64,000 nt of DNA from CAYPHY01 sp964410625 (GTDB lineage: Bacteria; Chloroflexota; Anaerolineae; Promineifilales; Promineifilaceae): contig CAYPHY010000029.1 in the NCBI GenBank assembly GCA_964410625.1, positions 1 to 64,000 of the forward strand, given 5' to 3'. Shown here one piece after another: positions 50,550 to 59,695 of this stretch. The notes under the pieces are model-generated. The model made no database searches, had not been told where the DNA came from, and saw only the letters and a program-made list of their open reading frames with translations. The position numbers and the translations under genes are program-made. Every line of letters begins with the position of its first letter. Within the stretch, counting starts at the first letter, position 1.

Positions 50550-51022
50550 AGGAAACGCTCGCTTAGCAATAGTTCTGGTCGTTATCCTGCTTTGGACACT
50601 AAGCGCCTGCAGCACATCAACGGATGTTTCCCTAAAGCGCTGATCCACCACGTATCGTTCTTGAAAGATTGTTTGTGCTTCATGGGGAATGTTTGCCGCT
50701 TCCTGAGCAGGCAAAGAGCTGTTCTTATTGGGAGTGGGTTTATCCACCAGAAGATGCCCCGACGATCACGGCCGCCATCCAGGAAACCGTCCCCGAAGCT
50801 GGCGTGATTGTATTGGCTGAACCGGTGCAGGGCTTTGTGACCATAACCTTCGCTCCCGATGGACAACTACGCAGCGAAGATGGCACGGTGATGGGTTGGG
50901 AGGATATTCAAGCGGGAGTGCAAGTGCAGGCCAGCGGCGAAGTGGGCGAGGCGGGAACGCTGATGGCTCAGGCCGTCACGATATTGGCAGCCGAAGACAA
51001 CAATGGGGACAACAACGGATAA
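50542..51022 (+). pseudogene. Frameshifted lipoprotein gene, copy 2
   Basis: ATG 50542 opens a lipoprotein leader (MIKGNARLAIVLVVILLW, lipobox LSAC) that ends prematurely at TGA 50641-50643 after 33 codons. A +1 shift there continues as ADPPRIVLERLFVLHGECL and reaches the module APDGQLRSEDGTVMGWED, ending at 51022 with EDNNGDNNG from an intergenic repeat. Its ~60-residue C-terminal module is closely similar to the previous copy (VQGFVTITFAPDGQL against VQGFITITLAPDGQL). The two copies form a tandem duplication, and each carries one frameshift. Function unknown. Confidence 0.65.
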
Positions 51023-51230
51023 GAGAAATAAACGGATAACCTACTTACCTATCACTTTGATCGCCAATGATATTTGGACGCGGACGAACGCGGACGAACG
51101 CGGACAAACGCTGATTTCATCCGTGTTGGCATTCAGCGAATGCACGCCGCGTCCATTTTTGGAAAGTGATAGGTAGCTAGACGGATAACTACCAACCACC
51201 CATCCGTTTATTTCCCTATCCGTTGTTGTC
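51012..51230. repeat. acggataa and acgcggacgaacgcgga arrays
   Basis: acaacggataagagaaataa on the left and tccgtttatttccctatccg on the right form an inverted pair, with ggacgcggacgaacgcggac words and their complement in between. The array spans the gap between the frameshifted lipoprotein gene and the convergent branching enzyme. Confidence 0.75.
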
Positions 51231-53138
51231 TTACTGCGACAAAATGACGACTTCGTAGGGAGCCAACGCCAGCGAAATGTGTTGGGGTAGGCCGTCCACT
51301 TCTTCGGCGGCCGTTTCCATCTCCGTCTGGGTCATAATCGCTTGATTCAATTCGTCGGGTAGGCTATCCTGGCCGTAGAGCTGGTAAGCCTGGTTGCCGC
51401 TGCGGAAGCGGACAGACCAACGGCCGTCATGCGGCACACCAATCCGGTACGATTCATGCAAGCGATTGGCGAAGTTGGCAATGACCATCACATCATCCCC
51501 CGCGCCCCCTTGCGCCCAACGGTGAAAGGCGATCACCTTGTCCTCGTTGTTGACCAGCGTCATATTGACGTGGGGGCCACACAGTCCGCCGCTTGTCTGG
51601 TGCAGATTGCGGCGCAAATGGATTAAGTCGCGGTATAGCAACACATTCCCCTGGTTGCTTTCCGCTTTTGACCAGTCGAGCGGTTGGTGGTCGTCGAACC
51701 AGCCATCTTCGAGAAACTCTTGCCCCTGAAAGATCATCGGCAGTCCGGGAGCGGTGAAAACCAGCGCTGCGCCGAGGGCTGAACGTACTCTGGCGAAGGG
51801 ACTGTCGGCATCCCCCTGGGCGATCTCCTCCGGCACACGCGCCTTGCCATTCGCCACCTCGTCATGGGACTCGGTGTAGATGACGCGGTTGAAGGGGTCT
51901 TCCCCATAGCGGAAGGTAATGGCCTGGGCGACGGCCGCTATGTCTCTGGCGTTGTCATCCATGCCGATGATCGCGGCGCGGATGGGGTGGACAAAGTTGG
52001 CGTCCCATTGCGCGTCGAAGCCCGCGCCTCCGGCCCCTGTGTCCGTCGTGATCCAGGCATTGTTTTGCAAATCCTCAGCAATGCCGATCCGCCCCGGAAA
52101 ACGGGCGTTCAACTCATTGTTCACCCACTGCATCAGCGCCCAGCCTTCGGGGATGTCGCTGCCGGGGTCGCCGTCGTGGCCGTGGGCGTTGCGGATGTGG
52201 GCCGTCGCGTCCCAACGCAGCCCATCCGCGCCAAACTCCTCCAACCACATCAGCGCGTTGTCGCGGATGTATTGGCGCACTTCGGGACGGCCGTAGTCCG
52301 GCCGGGTGTGGCCCCAGGGCGTCTCCGCTCGCCAATCATTGTAGAAGTAGATGCCGCCATTTCCGTTTTCGTGCCAGCCGTCGAATTGCCACAGGCTGAG
52401 GTCTTGTGGCCCAAAGTGGTTGTAGACGACATCCACCAGCACGGCAATGCCATGCTCATGGGCAGCCCGCACCAAACGCGCCAACCCTTCACGGCCGCCA
52501 TATGCCGGACTGACAGCGAACGGATGCGATGGATTATAACCCCAGGAAATGTCACCAGGGAAGGTGGCTACCGGCATTAGCTCAATGGCATTGATCCCCA
52601 GATCACGCAGGTAGGGCAATTTTTCAATCACACCATCAAAGGTAGCCGGAACCTTGCCCTCGTTCGCGCCAAAAGTGCCGACATGGAGTTCATAGATCAC
52701 CCACTCCGGCTTGTGTGGCCGGTAGAACTCCTCTTGCCCATCGCCGAGTCCCTCAACAATGACGCCGTTGCTGTGGTTGCCAATCGCCCGCGCGTAAGGG
52801 TCGGTGCGTACCAACGTCTGCCGATTGGTGCGAATGACCAATTTATACTCATGCCCTGGTCGCGCGTTGGGTACGTCGGCCGACCAATACCCATTTCCTT
52901 CGCTGGCCAGCGGCGTGCGACAGTGGGACCAGTTGTTAAATGTGCCGGTCACCGCCACCGTCTTGGCGTGTGGCGCCCAGACGCGGAAGGTTGTGCCGCG
53001 ATCATAGGGGATTGCCCCCATGCCCATGCGTGGCGACGGCCGAGCGGGGAACATCGCCCCGCGAACGCGATTAATCCGGCGATAGATGGCATCTTGCCAC
53101 CCGGAAACTGGCCGGTCAGTTACTTTTGTTTTACTCAT
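51231..53138 (-). CDS. GH13 alpha-glucan branching enzyme-like protein
   Basis: This 635-residue protein has a CBM48-like N-terminal domain (TTFRVWAPHAKTVAVTGTFN, ~45-135) followed by the GH13 barrel. The conserved segments are DVVYNHFGPQ (~236-245), GLRWDATAHI with nucleophile Asp310, GIAEDLQ with acid Glu355, and TESHDEV with His425-Asp426. A C-terminal beta domain follows. It is in the glycogen-branching/trehalohydrolase-like subset. WDATAHIRN and the ESHDEV motif favour the branching subfamily, which adds alpha-1,6 branches to glycogen. No other glycogen gene is nearby. The leader region holds nested hairpins. Confidence 0.85.
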   Translation of the reverse strand: MSKTKVTDRPVSGWQDAIYRRINRVRGAMFPARPSPRMGMGAIPYDRGTTFRVWAPHAKTVAVTGTFNNWSHCRTPLASEGNGYWSADVPNARPGHEYKLVIRTNRQTLVRTDPYARAIGNHSNGVIVEGLGDGQEEFYRPHKPEWVIYELHVGTFGANEGKVPATFDGVIEKLPYLRDLGINAIELMPVATFPGDISWGYNPSHPFAVSPAYGGREGLARLVRAAHEHGIAVLVDVVYNHFGPQDLSLWQFDGWHENGNGGIYFYNDWRAETPWGHTRPDYGRPEVRQYIRDNALMWLEEFGADGLRWDATAHIRNAHGHDGDPGSDIPEGWALMQWVNNELNARFPGRIGIAEDLQNNAWITTDTGAGGAGFDAQWDANFVHPIRAAIIGMDDNARDIAAVAQAITFRYGEDPFNRVIYTESHDEVANGKARVPEEIAQGDADSPFARVRSALGAALVFTAPGLPMIFQGQEFLEDGWFDDHQPLDWSKAESNQGNVLLYRDLIHLRRNLHQTSGGLCGPHVNMTLVNNEDKVIAFHRWAQGGAGDDVMVIANFANRLHESYRIGVPHDGRWSVRFRSGNQAYQLYGQDSLPDELNQAIMTQTEMETAAEEVDGLPQHISLALAPYEVVILSQ

Positions 53139-53156
53139 AATAGTTACTCTACAGAT

Positions 53157-53216
53157 AGAAACCGGGCTTCTTCAAGCAGCTTCGTTGCCTAACGAAGTTG
53201 CCGAAACCCGGTTTCT
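53157..53216. repeat. agaaaccgggcttc nested hairpin in the branching-enzyme leader
   Basis: agaaaccgggcttc (53157-53170) pairs with gaaacccggtttct (53203-53216), and a smaller cttcgtt...aacgaag stem nests inside. It lies 19 bases upstream of the branching-enzyme ATG on the minus strand and could influence translation or end the upstream gene. Confidence 0.7.
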
Positions 53217-53299
53217 GCGTATTCAACATAGTTGCAAACCGCTCAAGATTAACGGCTTTGTATTAGAAAAACATTGGAAAGCGCGTGAGCTTTAAGAGC

Positions 53300-55174
53300 T
53301 TAGTGGGAGAGGATGACCCAATCCTGACCGCGCAGGGCCAATGTCAGGGTGGTCAGGTGGCTGCTGTCACCGAAGCTAACAATCGCGCGGGCGTCGTTGC
53401 CTTGCAGGTCTACTTGTTGCAACTCATACCCCTCGGCCGCCGCCGCGCGGACAATGTTTAGATAATTAATCGCCAGCGGATCAATGAATACGCCGCCATT
53501 GTCGAGGATACGGCTAACGCTATCCAACACGACATTGGCAAAATTGTAGTCCCCCTTACGCAGCGCGTTGTCGGCCGATTGGAGCATCACCTCCAGCGCG
53601 ATATTCATCTCCGTTTGCGGGTGTCGCGACAGGTCAGCGACGTTGCCCGATTCGCGTACCTCTCCCGGATGAGGCAGCCAGGCGGTGAGGAAGTAGGCGG
53701 TTGGGTCATGTTCCATCTGGTAGCGACGCATAATATCATAGAAGCGGATGCTGGCCGCCAGGTCTTCGACGGCCGCCTGCGACGGTGGGTGGCTCTCCAG
53801 GTAGGCGAGCCATTCAGCCTCTATCTGCGCCAGTGAGCGGCCGTAATACTGTTGGAGATTCACATCTAAGGCGGCCGATTCCGTTGCGCCATCGTCGGCG
53901 GTCACGTCGCCATAAAAAGCGCGAAAGGTGGACCAACCATAATTATCAATGAGATAAGTAATGAACCCCGCCGCTTGCAGATAGCCGATTTCATGCTGGA
54001 CGGGATAAAAATTATCCACCAGTTGTTGCAGCGGGACATATTGGCCTAACGTCAATAAGGCGGCCGAGCGCTGGTTCAAATCCTCTTGCTTATAATGCCC
54101 GCCGCTGGACCAGACGGCCAATCCTTCGGCGAGAAAGCGTATCCGGCGCGGGGCAAATTGTTGGTCAATGATATGGGTGGCCTCATGGGTCAGTAGCTCG
54201 TGGAGACCACCGCCTGCATAACCGCGGTCGGCATAAGAAACAACAATGTCATTCCCGGCAAAGCCCCCCTGACCCAGCACGCGGTTAATGAAGTAGAAGT
54301 TGATTTTTTGCGCCAGTGGTTCGCTTAACTGGCTTGAGGCCTGGGCGACGGCCGCCTCGACCGCCGGGACCAACTGTGCCATATCGCGGGCAGCGGCCGT
54401 GTTGCTGACGGCGTGGATTACACAGCAATTGGTTTCTTGCGAAACCCATTGCGCCTCGACCACGTCCGCCGGACGGCTGGCGGCATCGAGAATGGTGATG
54501 ATCAGCACGGCCTCATTGTTGGTGGGGTCTTCGTCTCCCTGAACAATGCGGTCGGCCGCGTCGAGGACGACTCGAATCTCATGTTGTCCCGGCGTGCCAT
54601 CGGTGTTCCACGCCCACTGATAAATGCCCGACGCCTGCCCATTCCAGTTGCGCCCTTGTAAGAAGCTGTTTACCAGTTCCACCCCATTGACGTAGATGTT
54701 GATCCCCACATCCGTCACCGGAATGGATTCCGGCACATAGGGCAAGACCTGGAACGTCACCCGCTCCCCGGAATAAATGGTTGGCCCAGGGTGCAAAATG
54801 ACATCGTCAAGTGTCACAGCCAGGTCTTGACCAGTAACGGGGGCAATGGTTGCGACGGGGGGAGGTTGTGTTGCCGGGGCAGCCGCGGTTGGTTCCATAA
54901 GCGGCGTTGCGCCTTCCACCGGAAGTTGTTCTTCGGGGGCGGTAACGGCCGTTGGAAAAGGGACTTGCACCACCGCCTCTGTGGGCGACACGTAGGCCGG
55001 ATCAATAGCAGACGGCTCTGCTTCTGCGGTTGAAGCCGGCGTTTGTAGTGCGCTATCGGGTGTTGTTCCTTGATTGTTGGGGGTAGGAGGTGCCGTTGCC
55101 GGTTCCGTGGGTGAGCCACTACAGGCAGCCAAAAGCAGTATGGCGAACAGAACTATGATCCGATACTTGACCAT
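53300..55174 (-). CDS. Lipoprotein with gluzincin-type peptidase domain
   Basis: This 624-residue protein has lipobox LLAAC with Cys18, then a long Thr/Pro/Glu-rich linker to ~115. A beta domain at ~115-225 looks like a CARDB/Ig module (VTFQVLPYVPESIPVTDVGI). The metallopeptidase domain has GGLHELLTHEATHIIDQQF, a HExxH (HEATH) with the downstream acid likely in FLAEGLAVW, as in peptidase MA-like/gluzincin proteins. The C-terminal region is helical. It is an outer-surface zinc peptidase; the substrate is unknown. It is one of three HExxH exoproteins in the window, each of a different group. Confidence 0.85.
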   Translation of the reverse strand: MVKYRIIVLFAILLLAACSGSPTEPATAPPTPNNQGTTPDSALQTPASTAEAEPSAIDPAYVSPTEAVVQVPFPTAVTAPEEQLPVEGATPLMEPTAAAPATQPPPVATIAPVTGQDLAVTLDDVILHPGPTIYSGERVTFQVLPYVPESIPVTDVGINIYVNGVELVNSFLQGRNWNGQASGIYQWAWNTDGTPGQHEIRVVLDAADRIVQGDEDPTNNEAVLIITILDAASRPADVVEAQWVSQETNCCVIHAVSNTAAARDMAQLVPAVEAAVAQASSQLSEPLAQKINFYFINRVLGQGGFAGNDIVVSYADRGYAGGGLHELLTHEATHIIDQQFAPRRIRFLAEGLAVWSSGGHYKQEDLNQRSAALLTLGQYVPLQQLVDNFYPVQHEIGYLQAAGFITYLIDNYGWSTFRAFYGDVTADDGATESAALDVNLQQYYGRSLAQIEAEWLAYLESHPPSQAAVEDLAASIRFYDIMRRYQMEHDPTAYFLTAWLPHPGEVRESGNVADLSRHPQTEMNIALEVMLQSADNALRKGDYNFANVVLDSVSRILDNGGVFIDPLAINYLNIVRAAAAEGYELQQVDLQGNDARAIVSFGDSSHLTTLTLALRGQDWVILSH

Positions 55175-55337
55175 TTACCGGTGCGCGAACCCCTAAAAAT
55201 TGCTTACTACAGATAGATTTTACAGTGAATAATAAAATACAATCCATCTGTCCCGGCCTCAAGGATACACGAAATAAGGGTTTTTTACCACAGAAACAGT
55301 TGTCACAAACGTTAAAGTTTGGTAAGAGGGGTCACAG

Positions 55338-56690
55338 TCATGTGGGAGCAGCCACGGCCGTCGTTGGCGATTGCGTTTCTTCGCTTTCGACTACGGCATC
55401 AGGCAACTCTTCTTCCACCTTGCGAATGCGAGGGTTGAGGAAGGCGACCAGACTTGCGCCGATCAGGATTAGCCCGGAGACCATAAACAACAGTCCAATC
55501 CCTCGCCCCGGCCCGACGCCGACCAGGGTACCGAGCGGCCCATTTGCCAGCACGCCGCCTTCACGGAGCAACGGGCCAAAGACACGGTCTGCTAGTGGCC
55601 CCGCCAGCAAGAAGGCTAGTGGCATCATCGAACGTGAGATCATGCTGCGAATGGCAAAAACGCGCCCCTGAACATCGGCCGCCACCTTCGTTTGGAAGAC
55701 GGCCGCGCTCATCCCAGAGGCAAACGGCACGGTAAACATGAGAATAAACAGGCCCAACGCCACCACCCACACCGCTGATTTCAACCCGATGATAAACAGG
55801 CCCAACGAACCAAGGGCGATAAAGGCGATCACCGCTGGCATTCGCCGTTGGGGGCCGCGCCAGGCACTAATGCCGATGCTGCCAACGAGCATCCCCAGGC
55901 CGCCCACCGTTTGCACGCTGCCGAGCGCGGCGGCCGTGCTGAAGGATAAGACCATCGGCCCCATCAGGACGACGGCGAAGTTAAGGAAAAAGTTGACCAG
56001 CGCAAAGTAGAGCAACAGACCGAATAGACCAACCCGCGCCCGCAAGTAGTGCCAGCCAAAAACGATGTCGGCCGAAAATGAACTGCCGCTTTCCTCTCCT
56101 GCCCCCTGCGCCGTGCCGCTGGTCGCTCGCGTGGGTTGTGGGATGTGCACCAGGAGCAGGGTTCCGACAGCGAAGAGAAAGGTGAAGACGTCAATCAAGA
56201 CGATGCCACGAAAACCGATCAGACCATAGAGCACACCGGCGAGCAGGGGGGCGATCAACATCTCCGCCGACTGCCCCAATTGGAGCAGCCCGTTGGCCCG
56301 CGTCAACTCCTTTTTCGGCACGAGCATCGTCACGGAGGCCATGTAGGCTGGCTCCTGGAAGGCGGCAAAGACGGAGTAGAGCGCGGCGGTCAGATAGATG
56401 TGCCATACTTGCAGGATGTCGGCCGTCAGCAACCAGAGGACGCCGACCGTCACCAGACCACTGCCCACATCGGCCAGGATCATCAGGCGGCGGCGGTTCC
56501 AGCGGTCGGCCAGCGCCCCGGCAAAGGGGGAGAGCAAAAGGCGCGGCAAGTTGCTAAAGAGGATGGTCAGCGCGAAGGGAGTGGCCTGGCCTGTCTCTTG
56601 AAAAATCCACACCGCCAGTGCAAAGCCGGTCAGCCCGGAGCCAATGATGGAAACAAGCTGGCCGAGCCAGATGGTCATGAAAGTACGCAT
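55338..56690 (-). CDS. Major facilitator superfamily efflux transporter
   Basis: This 450-residue protein has 12 predicted membrane segments in two halves of six. The N-terminus is MTIWLGQLVSIIGSGLTGFALAVWIF, and the loop between TM2 and TM3 has GALADRWNRRRLMILADV, the MFS DRxGRR-like motif. It belongs to the MFS_3/drug:H+ antiporter type. It is the third gene of an operon with an ArsR-like regulator and a small protein, so it probably exports the ligand sensed by that regulator. Confidence 0.9.
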   Translation of the reverse strand: MRTFMTIWLGQLVSIIGSGLTGFALAVWIFQETGQATPFALTILFSNLPRLLLSPFAGALADRWNRRRLMILADVGSGLVTVGVLWLLTADILQVWHIYLTAALYSVFAAFQEPAYMASVTMLVPKKELTRANGLLQLGQSAEMLIAPLLAGVLYGLIGFRGIVLIDVFTFLFAVGTLLLVHIPQPTRATSGTAQGAGEESGSSFSADIVFGWHYLRARVGLFGLLLYFALVNFFLNFAVVLMGPMVLSFSTAAALGSVQTVGGLGMLVGSIGISAWRGPQRRMPAVIAFIALGSLGLFIIGLKSAVWVVALGLFILMFTVPFASGMSAAVFQTKVAADVQGRVFAIRSMISRSMMPLAFLLAGPLADRVFGPLLREGGVLANGPLGTLVGVGPGRGIGLLFMVSGLILIGASLVAFLNPRIRKVEEELPDAVVESEETQSPTTAVAAPT

Positions 56691-56736
56691 GGGAGATCTA
56701 CTCCTGCTATCTCTTCGTGTGTCTCAAGGACAAGCG

Positions 56737-56931
56737 TTAACCGTTAAATCGTGGCTCGACTCGTTGTTGCAGGCCGTTGCCAATGCGAACGAAGGCGCGG
56801 CCGGTGGTAGCAAGCGCCTTTGCAATCCATGACGGCCGTTCCTGTCGTTGCTGGCGCAATTTCAGCAACTCCTGATGTTTTTCGCTCTGGATGGAATGTA
56901 ACATCTCGATTTGGGTGTAGGGATGGAACAT
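56737..56931 (-). CDS. Small conserved-looking protein between regulator and transporter
   Basis: I chose ATG 56931, about 6 bases after TGAGGTGAT. The 64 residues begin MFHPYTQIEMLHSIQSEKHQELLKL, then a basic Gln-rich helix RQQRQERPSW and a hydrophobic-amphipathic segment IAKALATTGRAFVRIGNGLQQRV. No family is recognised. The tight spacing (25 bases after the regulator stop and 46 before the transporter ATG) places it in the operon. Confidence 0.7.
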   Translation of the reverse strand: MFHPYTQIEMLHSIQSEKHQELLKLRQQRQERPSWIAKALATTGRAFVRIGNGLQQRVEPRFNG

Positions 56932-56956
56932 AATTATCACCTCAACTTTAACCTTA

Positions 56957-57589
56957 TCACTCTGACGCTTCTTGCTCTTCGGGGAAGTAGATCGTTGGGT
57001 AGTAGGCGATTGTCAGCGCATAGAGCTGTTTTGGTTCGTCCGTCTCTTCCTCCTCGGCCGCATCAAACTCCTTTTGTATCTCATTCAACCGGGCGCGAAA
57101 CGCCTCGGCGCGACTTTTGGACATGCGCGCCGCTAACCGAGATAATAGGATGGTCTCTTTTTCTTCGTTTTTCCCTTGCTGTTCGCTCAGCGTTTTTGCT
57201 TCTAAGGCACGCATCAGATCGGCGCGGAGCGCGTCTAATGTTGCGCCGAGGATGCTGCTGATGCTTGCTTTGCCGTCGGCCGTTGAAAAGGTCAGCAAGG
57301 CCGGATCAACGCGGAAAGAGCTGGCGACTGTCTGGTAATACTTCTCGATCATATTCGCCACCATCCGCGTCTCCACAACCTGGCAGAGGCCATGTTGCTC
57401 TAGTAAGTTGACATGGTAGTAAAGCTTGCTTGGAGCCAGACCCAGCCGGTCCGCCACCTGCTTCACGGTCAGCGGTTCCATCACCAGCGTCTCCATGATC
57501 TGTGTCCGCAGTGGGTCGGCCAGCACTTTCAAAAGTTCAAGCTCTTCTACCAGGTATTCAGGTTTCTGTTGAAATGGTTCTACTGTCAT
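56957..57589 (-). CDS. ArsR-family winged-helix transcriptional regulator
   Basis: This 210-residue protein has an N-terminal HTH_20 domain: LELLKVLADPLRTQIMETLVM, then VKQVADRLGLAPSKLYYHVNLLEQHGL (recognition helix), then VVETRMVANMIEKYYQT. The longer C-terminal part (~100-210) is helical with SKSRAEAFRARLNEIQKEF and suits a ligand-sensing or dimer region. The usual metal-binding ELCVCDL cysteines are absent, so an organic ligand is likelier. It should repress its own operon, which has the palindrome next to its promoter. Confidence 0.9.
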   Translation of the reverse strand: MTVEPFQQKPEYLVEELELLKVLADPLRTQIMETLVMEPLTVKQVADRLGLAPSKLYYHVNLLEQHGLCQVVETRMVANMIEKYYQTVASSFRVDPALLTFSTADGKASISSILGATLDALRADLMRALEAKTLSEQQGKNEEKETILLSRLAARMSKSRAEAFRARLNEIQKEFDAAEEEETDEPKQLYALTIAYYPTIYFPEEQEASE

Positions 57590-57599
57590 GTTTTATTTA

Positions 57600-57623
57600 A
57601 TCGTTAAAATAATTTTTAATGAT
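57600..57623. promoter_or_regulatory. Operator palindrome of the ArsR operon
   Basis: atcgttaaaataatttttaatgat is a near-perfect inverted repeat (9 of 10 arm positions, 4-base centre) just downstream of the -10 of the regulator's promoter. A second aacgataaag word at 57636-57645 repeats the half-site. The regulator probably binds here and represses itself. Confidence 0.75.
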
Positions 57624-57629
57624 AAAGAA

Positions 57630-57658
57630 ATACTAAACGATAAAGGTAATTCTGTCAA
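57630..57658 (-). promoter_or_regulatory. Promoter of the ArsR-small protein-MFS operon
   Basis: On the minus strand TTGACA (57658-57653) matches the -35 consensus exactly. After a 17-base spacer, TAGTAT (57635-57630) is a fair -10. Transcription would start near 57623, inside the operator palindrome. Confidence 0.75.
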
Positions 57659-57751
57659 CCCCCAATGTCGTGGCACAGTTGTTTTGTTTACCCGTGTGTA
57701 AGTAATAGAGAGATGCTGCCGCTTTAGTTCCCACCTTCAAACAAATGATCG

Positions 57752-57757
57752 TATAAT
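57752..57757 (+). promoter_or_regulatory. Candidate -10 box for icd
   Basis: TATAAT occurs about 160 bases before icd in otherwise moderate-GC DNA. No convincing -35 is visible 17 bases upstream. Confidence 0.35.
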
Positions 57758-57842
57758 GGCACCATTAAACCGTTGTTTAATTAGTAGTTTGGCCCATAAG
57801 GGGTTAGCGGTTGCGAGATGTTGATGGAAGGCGCTCATTTGG

Positions 57843-57903
57843 TGCTTTACTCTTCACTCGCCACTAACCACTCGCCACTCACCACTAATCACTAATCACT
57901 AAT
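57843..57903. repeat. actcgccactaaccactcgccact repeat
   Basis: Eight or so tandem words of cactaaccactcgccactca and actaatcactaatc type lead to the icd ribosome site (atgaggttacag). This is the complement of the argS-Yip1 gap repeat at 18681. It sits in the icd leader. Confidence 0.75.
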
Positions 57904-57918
57904 ACATGAGGTTACAGA

Positions 57919-59169
57919 ATGAGCTTTGAGAAAATCCAAGTCCCCGATGGGGACAAGATCAGCTATGAGAACGGCCGTCTAAATGTCCCCGACAATCCCA
58001 TTGTCGCCTACATCGAAGGGGACGGCATTGGCGTGGACATCACTCCTGCCTCCATCCGCGTCTGGGACGCGGCCGTTGCCCAGGCTTATGGCGGCCGTCG
58101 CAAGATCGCCTGGATGGAAATCTTCGCTGGCGAGAAAGCAGCCGAACGCTACAACGGCAATTACATGCCCGAAGAGACCTTCGACGCGATGCGTGAATAC
58201 TATGTGGGGATTAAGGGGCCATTGACGACGCCGGTTGGCGAAGGCTTCCGCAGTCTTAACGTCACTTTGCGCCAGGTGCTTGACCTCTATGCCTGTGTGC
58301 GCCCTGTGCGCTATATCCCCGGCACGCCCAGCCCGATGCGCGAACCGGAGAAGATGGACATCGTCATCTTTCGCGAGAACACGGAAGACGTCTATTCCGG
58401 CATCGAGTGGACGGCCGAATCTGACGAAGCGCAGGCGATCATCCGCTTCATCAACGAACAATTGGGCAAGAATATCCGTCCCGACTCGGCCATTGGCATC
58501 AAGCCGGTCAGCGCCTTTGGTACAAAGCGGCTGGTGCGCCAGGCGATTGAGTATGCCATTGCCCACAAGCGGCCGTCGGTGACGCTTGTCCACAAGGGCA
58601 ACATCATGAAGTATACCGAGGGGGCGTTTAAGAATTGGGGGTATGAGTTGGCGTTGGAAGAGTTTGGCGACGTAACGATCACCGAAGATGCGTTGTGGGC
58701 GGAGTATGATGGTAAAGCCCCGGCGGGTAAGATCGTGGTCAAAGACCGCATCGCCGACAACATGCTGCAACAGTTGCTGACGCGCACCGAGGAATATGAC
58801 GTGATCGCCACGCTCAATCTGAACGGCGACTATATGAGCGACGCGGCCGCAGCCCAGGTCGGCGGGCTGGGCATGGCCCCCGGCGGCAATATCGGCGACG
58901 GCGTAGCCCTCTTTGAAGCCACCCATGGCACCGCGCCGAAGTATGCCGGAAAGGACATGGTCAACCCCGGCAGCCTGATCCTCAGCGGGGTGATGATGTT
59001 GGAGTATATGGGTTGGGATGAGGCGGCCGACTTGATCGTCGAGGCAATGACCAAGACGATTCAAAACAAGACCGTCACCTACGACCTGCATCGCCAAATC
59101 GAAGGGGCGACAAAGCTCAGCACCTCGCAGTTTGCCGAGGCGATTGTTGCCAACATGAATGGCGAATAG
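57919..59169 (+). CDS. icd: NADP-dependent isocitrate dehydrogenase
   Basis: This 416-residue protein is typical of bacterial icd. It starts EKIQVPDGDKISYENGRL, and the substrate loop TTPVGEGFRSLNVTLRQ carries the regulatory/substrate Ser and the Arg that bind isocitrate. VIFRENTEDVYSGIEW, KGNIMKYTEGAFKNWGYEL and the C-terminal GGLGMAPGGNIGDGVALFEATHGTAPKYAGKD (NADP site) are all present. It oxidatively decarboxylates isocitrate to 2-oxoglutarate in the TCA cycle. No frame damage is seen. A cgcagat-type repeat follows the stop. Confidence 0.97.
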   Translation: MSFEKIQVPDGDKISYENGRLNVPDNPIVAYIEGDGIGVDITPASIRVWDAAVAQAYGGRRKIAWMEIFAGEKAAERYNGNYMPEETFDAMREYYVGIKGPLTTPVGEGFRSLNVTLRQVLDLYACVRPVRYIPGTPSPMREPEKMDIVIFRENTEDVYSGIEWTAESDEAQAIIRFINEQLGKNIRPDSAIGIKPVSAFGTKRLVRQAIEYAIAHKRPSVTLVHKGNIMKYTEGAFKNWGYELALEEFGDVTITEDALWAEYDGKAPAGKIVVKDRIADNMLQQLLTRTEEYDVIATLNLNGDYMSDAAAAQVGGLGMAPGGNIGDGVALFEATHGTAPKYAGKDMVNPGSLILSGVMMLEYMGWDEAADLIVEAMTKTIQNKTVTYDLHRQIEGATKLSTSQFAEAIVANMNGE

Positions 59170-59254
59170 TTACGCAGATTGACGCGGATAGTACGCTGAT
59201 TGACGCGGATTTTATCGTTTATTGTCGTAGCGCGGGTTGTTTACCCGCGCTTTT
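59164..59254. repeat. acgcagattgacgcgga array and cgcgggttgtttacccgcg hairpin
   Basis: tagttacgcagattgacgcg begins inside the icd stop region, with gcggatagtacgctgattga words next. Bases 59229-59254 then form an agcgcgggttgtttacccgcgc stem with a T-tail (tttt), which is a good terminator for icd and for the convergent C39-like frame. Confidence 0.8.
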
Positions 59255-59271
59255 CCTTCCCCTCTCTTAAA

Positions 59272-59682
59272 TTAGCGGTTAACCACGATGGCCGCATATA
59301 AATAATCCATACCATCCCAGGCCAACATAAACTCATCAATTGGCACAGCAACAGGGGTAGCGTCTAATTCTGGATCAAGTAGCCAAATAGTTGCTTCTTG
59401 CAATCCAACGATTACGACTGCGTGCTGGAAGGATTCACCTTCCCAGTAAGAGAGTTCTTCAGCCTGAACAGAGGTGATTACCGGAATATTAGATTCTAGC
59501 CATCTTTGTATTTGCTCAAGCGACCCTGCTTCATGCACGACAGTAATTTTGTTGGAAGACAGTCGTTGAACGTTTCGGGCTGGTGTGCCAAGCGTAGCCT
59601 CTGTTTTTAGTTGTCTGGCTATTGTGCTCTGCGAACGTGCCATTCCTTGATAAGCCAAAACCATTTGTACACACGCAGGCAA
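59272..59682 (-). pseudogene. C39-like peptidase fragment lacking its N-terminus
   Basis: The frame encodes PACVQMVLAYQG, a Thr/Gln-rich segment, then SFQHAVVIVGLQEATIWLLDPELDATPV with the His and Asp positions of C39-type cysteine peptidases. The usual catalytic Cys would be in the codons YCLPACV. The first Cys there (TGT, just upstream of TTG 59682) lies before any usable start codon, and the same frame runs into TAG within nine more codons. With the TTG start the Cys nucleophile is lost. It follows a small gene by 13 bases, so it may also start by coupling. Probably a remnant. Confidence 0.6.
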
Positions 59683-59695
59683 ACAATAGGCTGGC

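Noticed and set aside
51864..52580. 238-codon plus-strand frame opposite the branching enzyme
   Set aside because: GH13 catalytic motifs are on the minus strand over the same bases; the plus frame is compositional.
57979..59097. 372-codon open frame opposite icd
   Set aside because: It mirrors the icd gene on the other strand and shows no family features; icd itself is complete.
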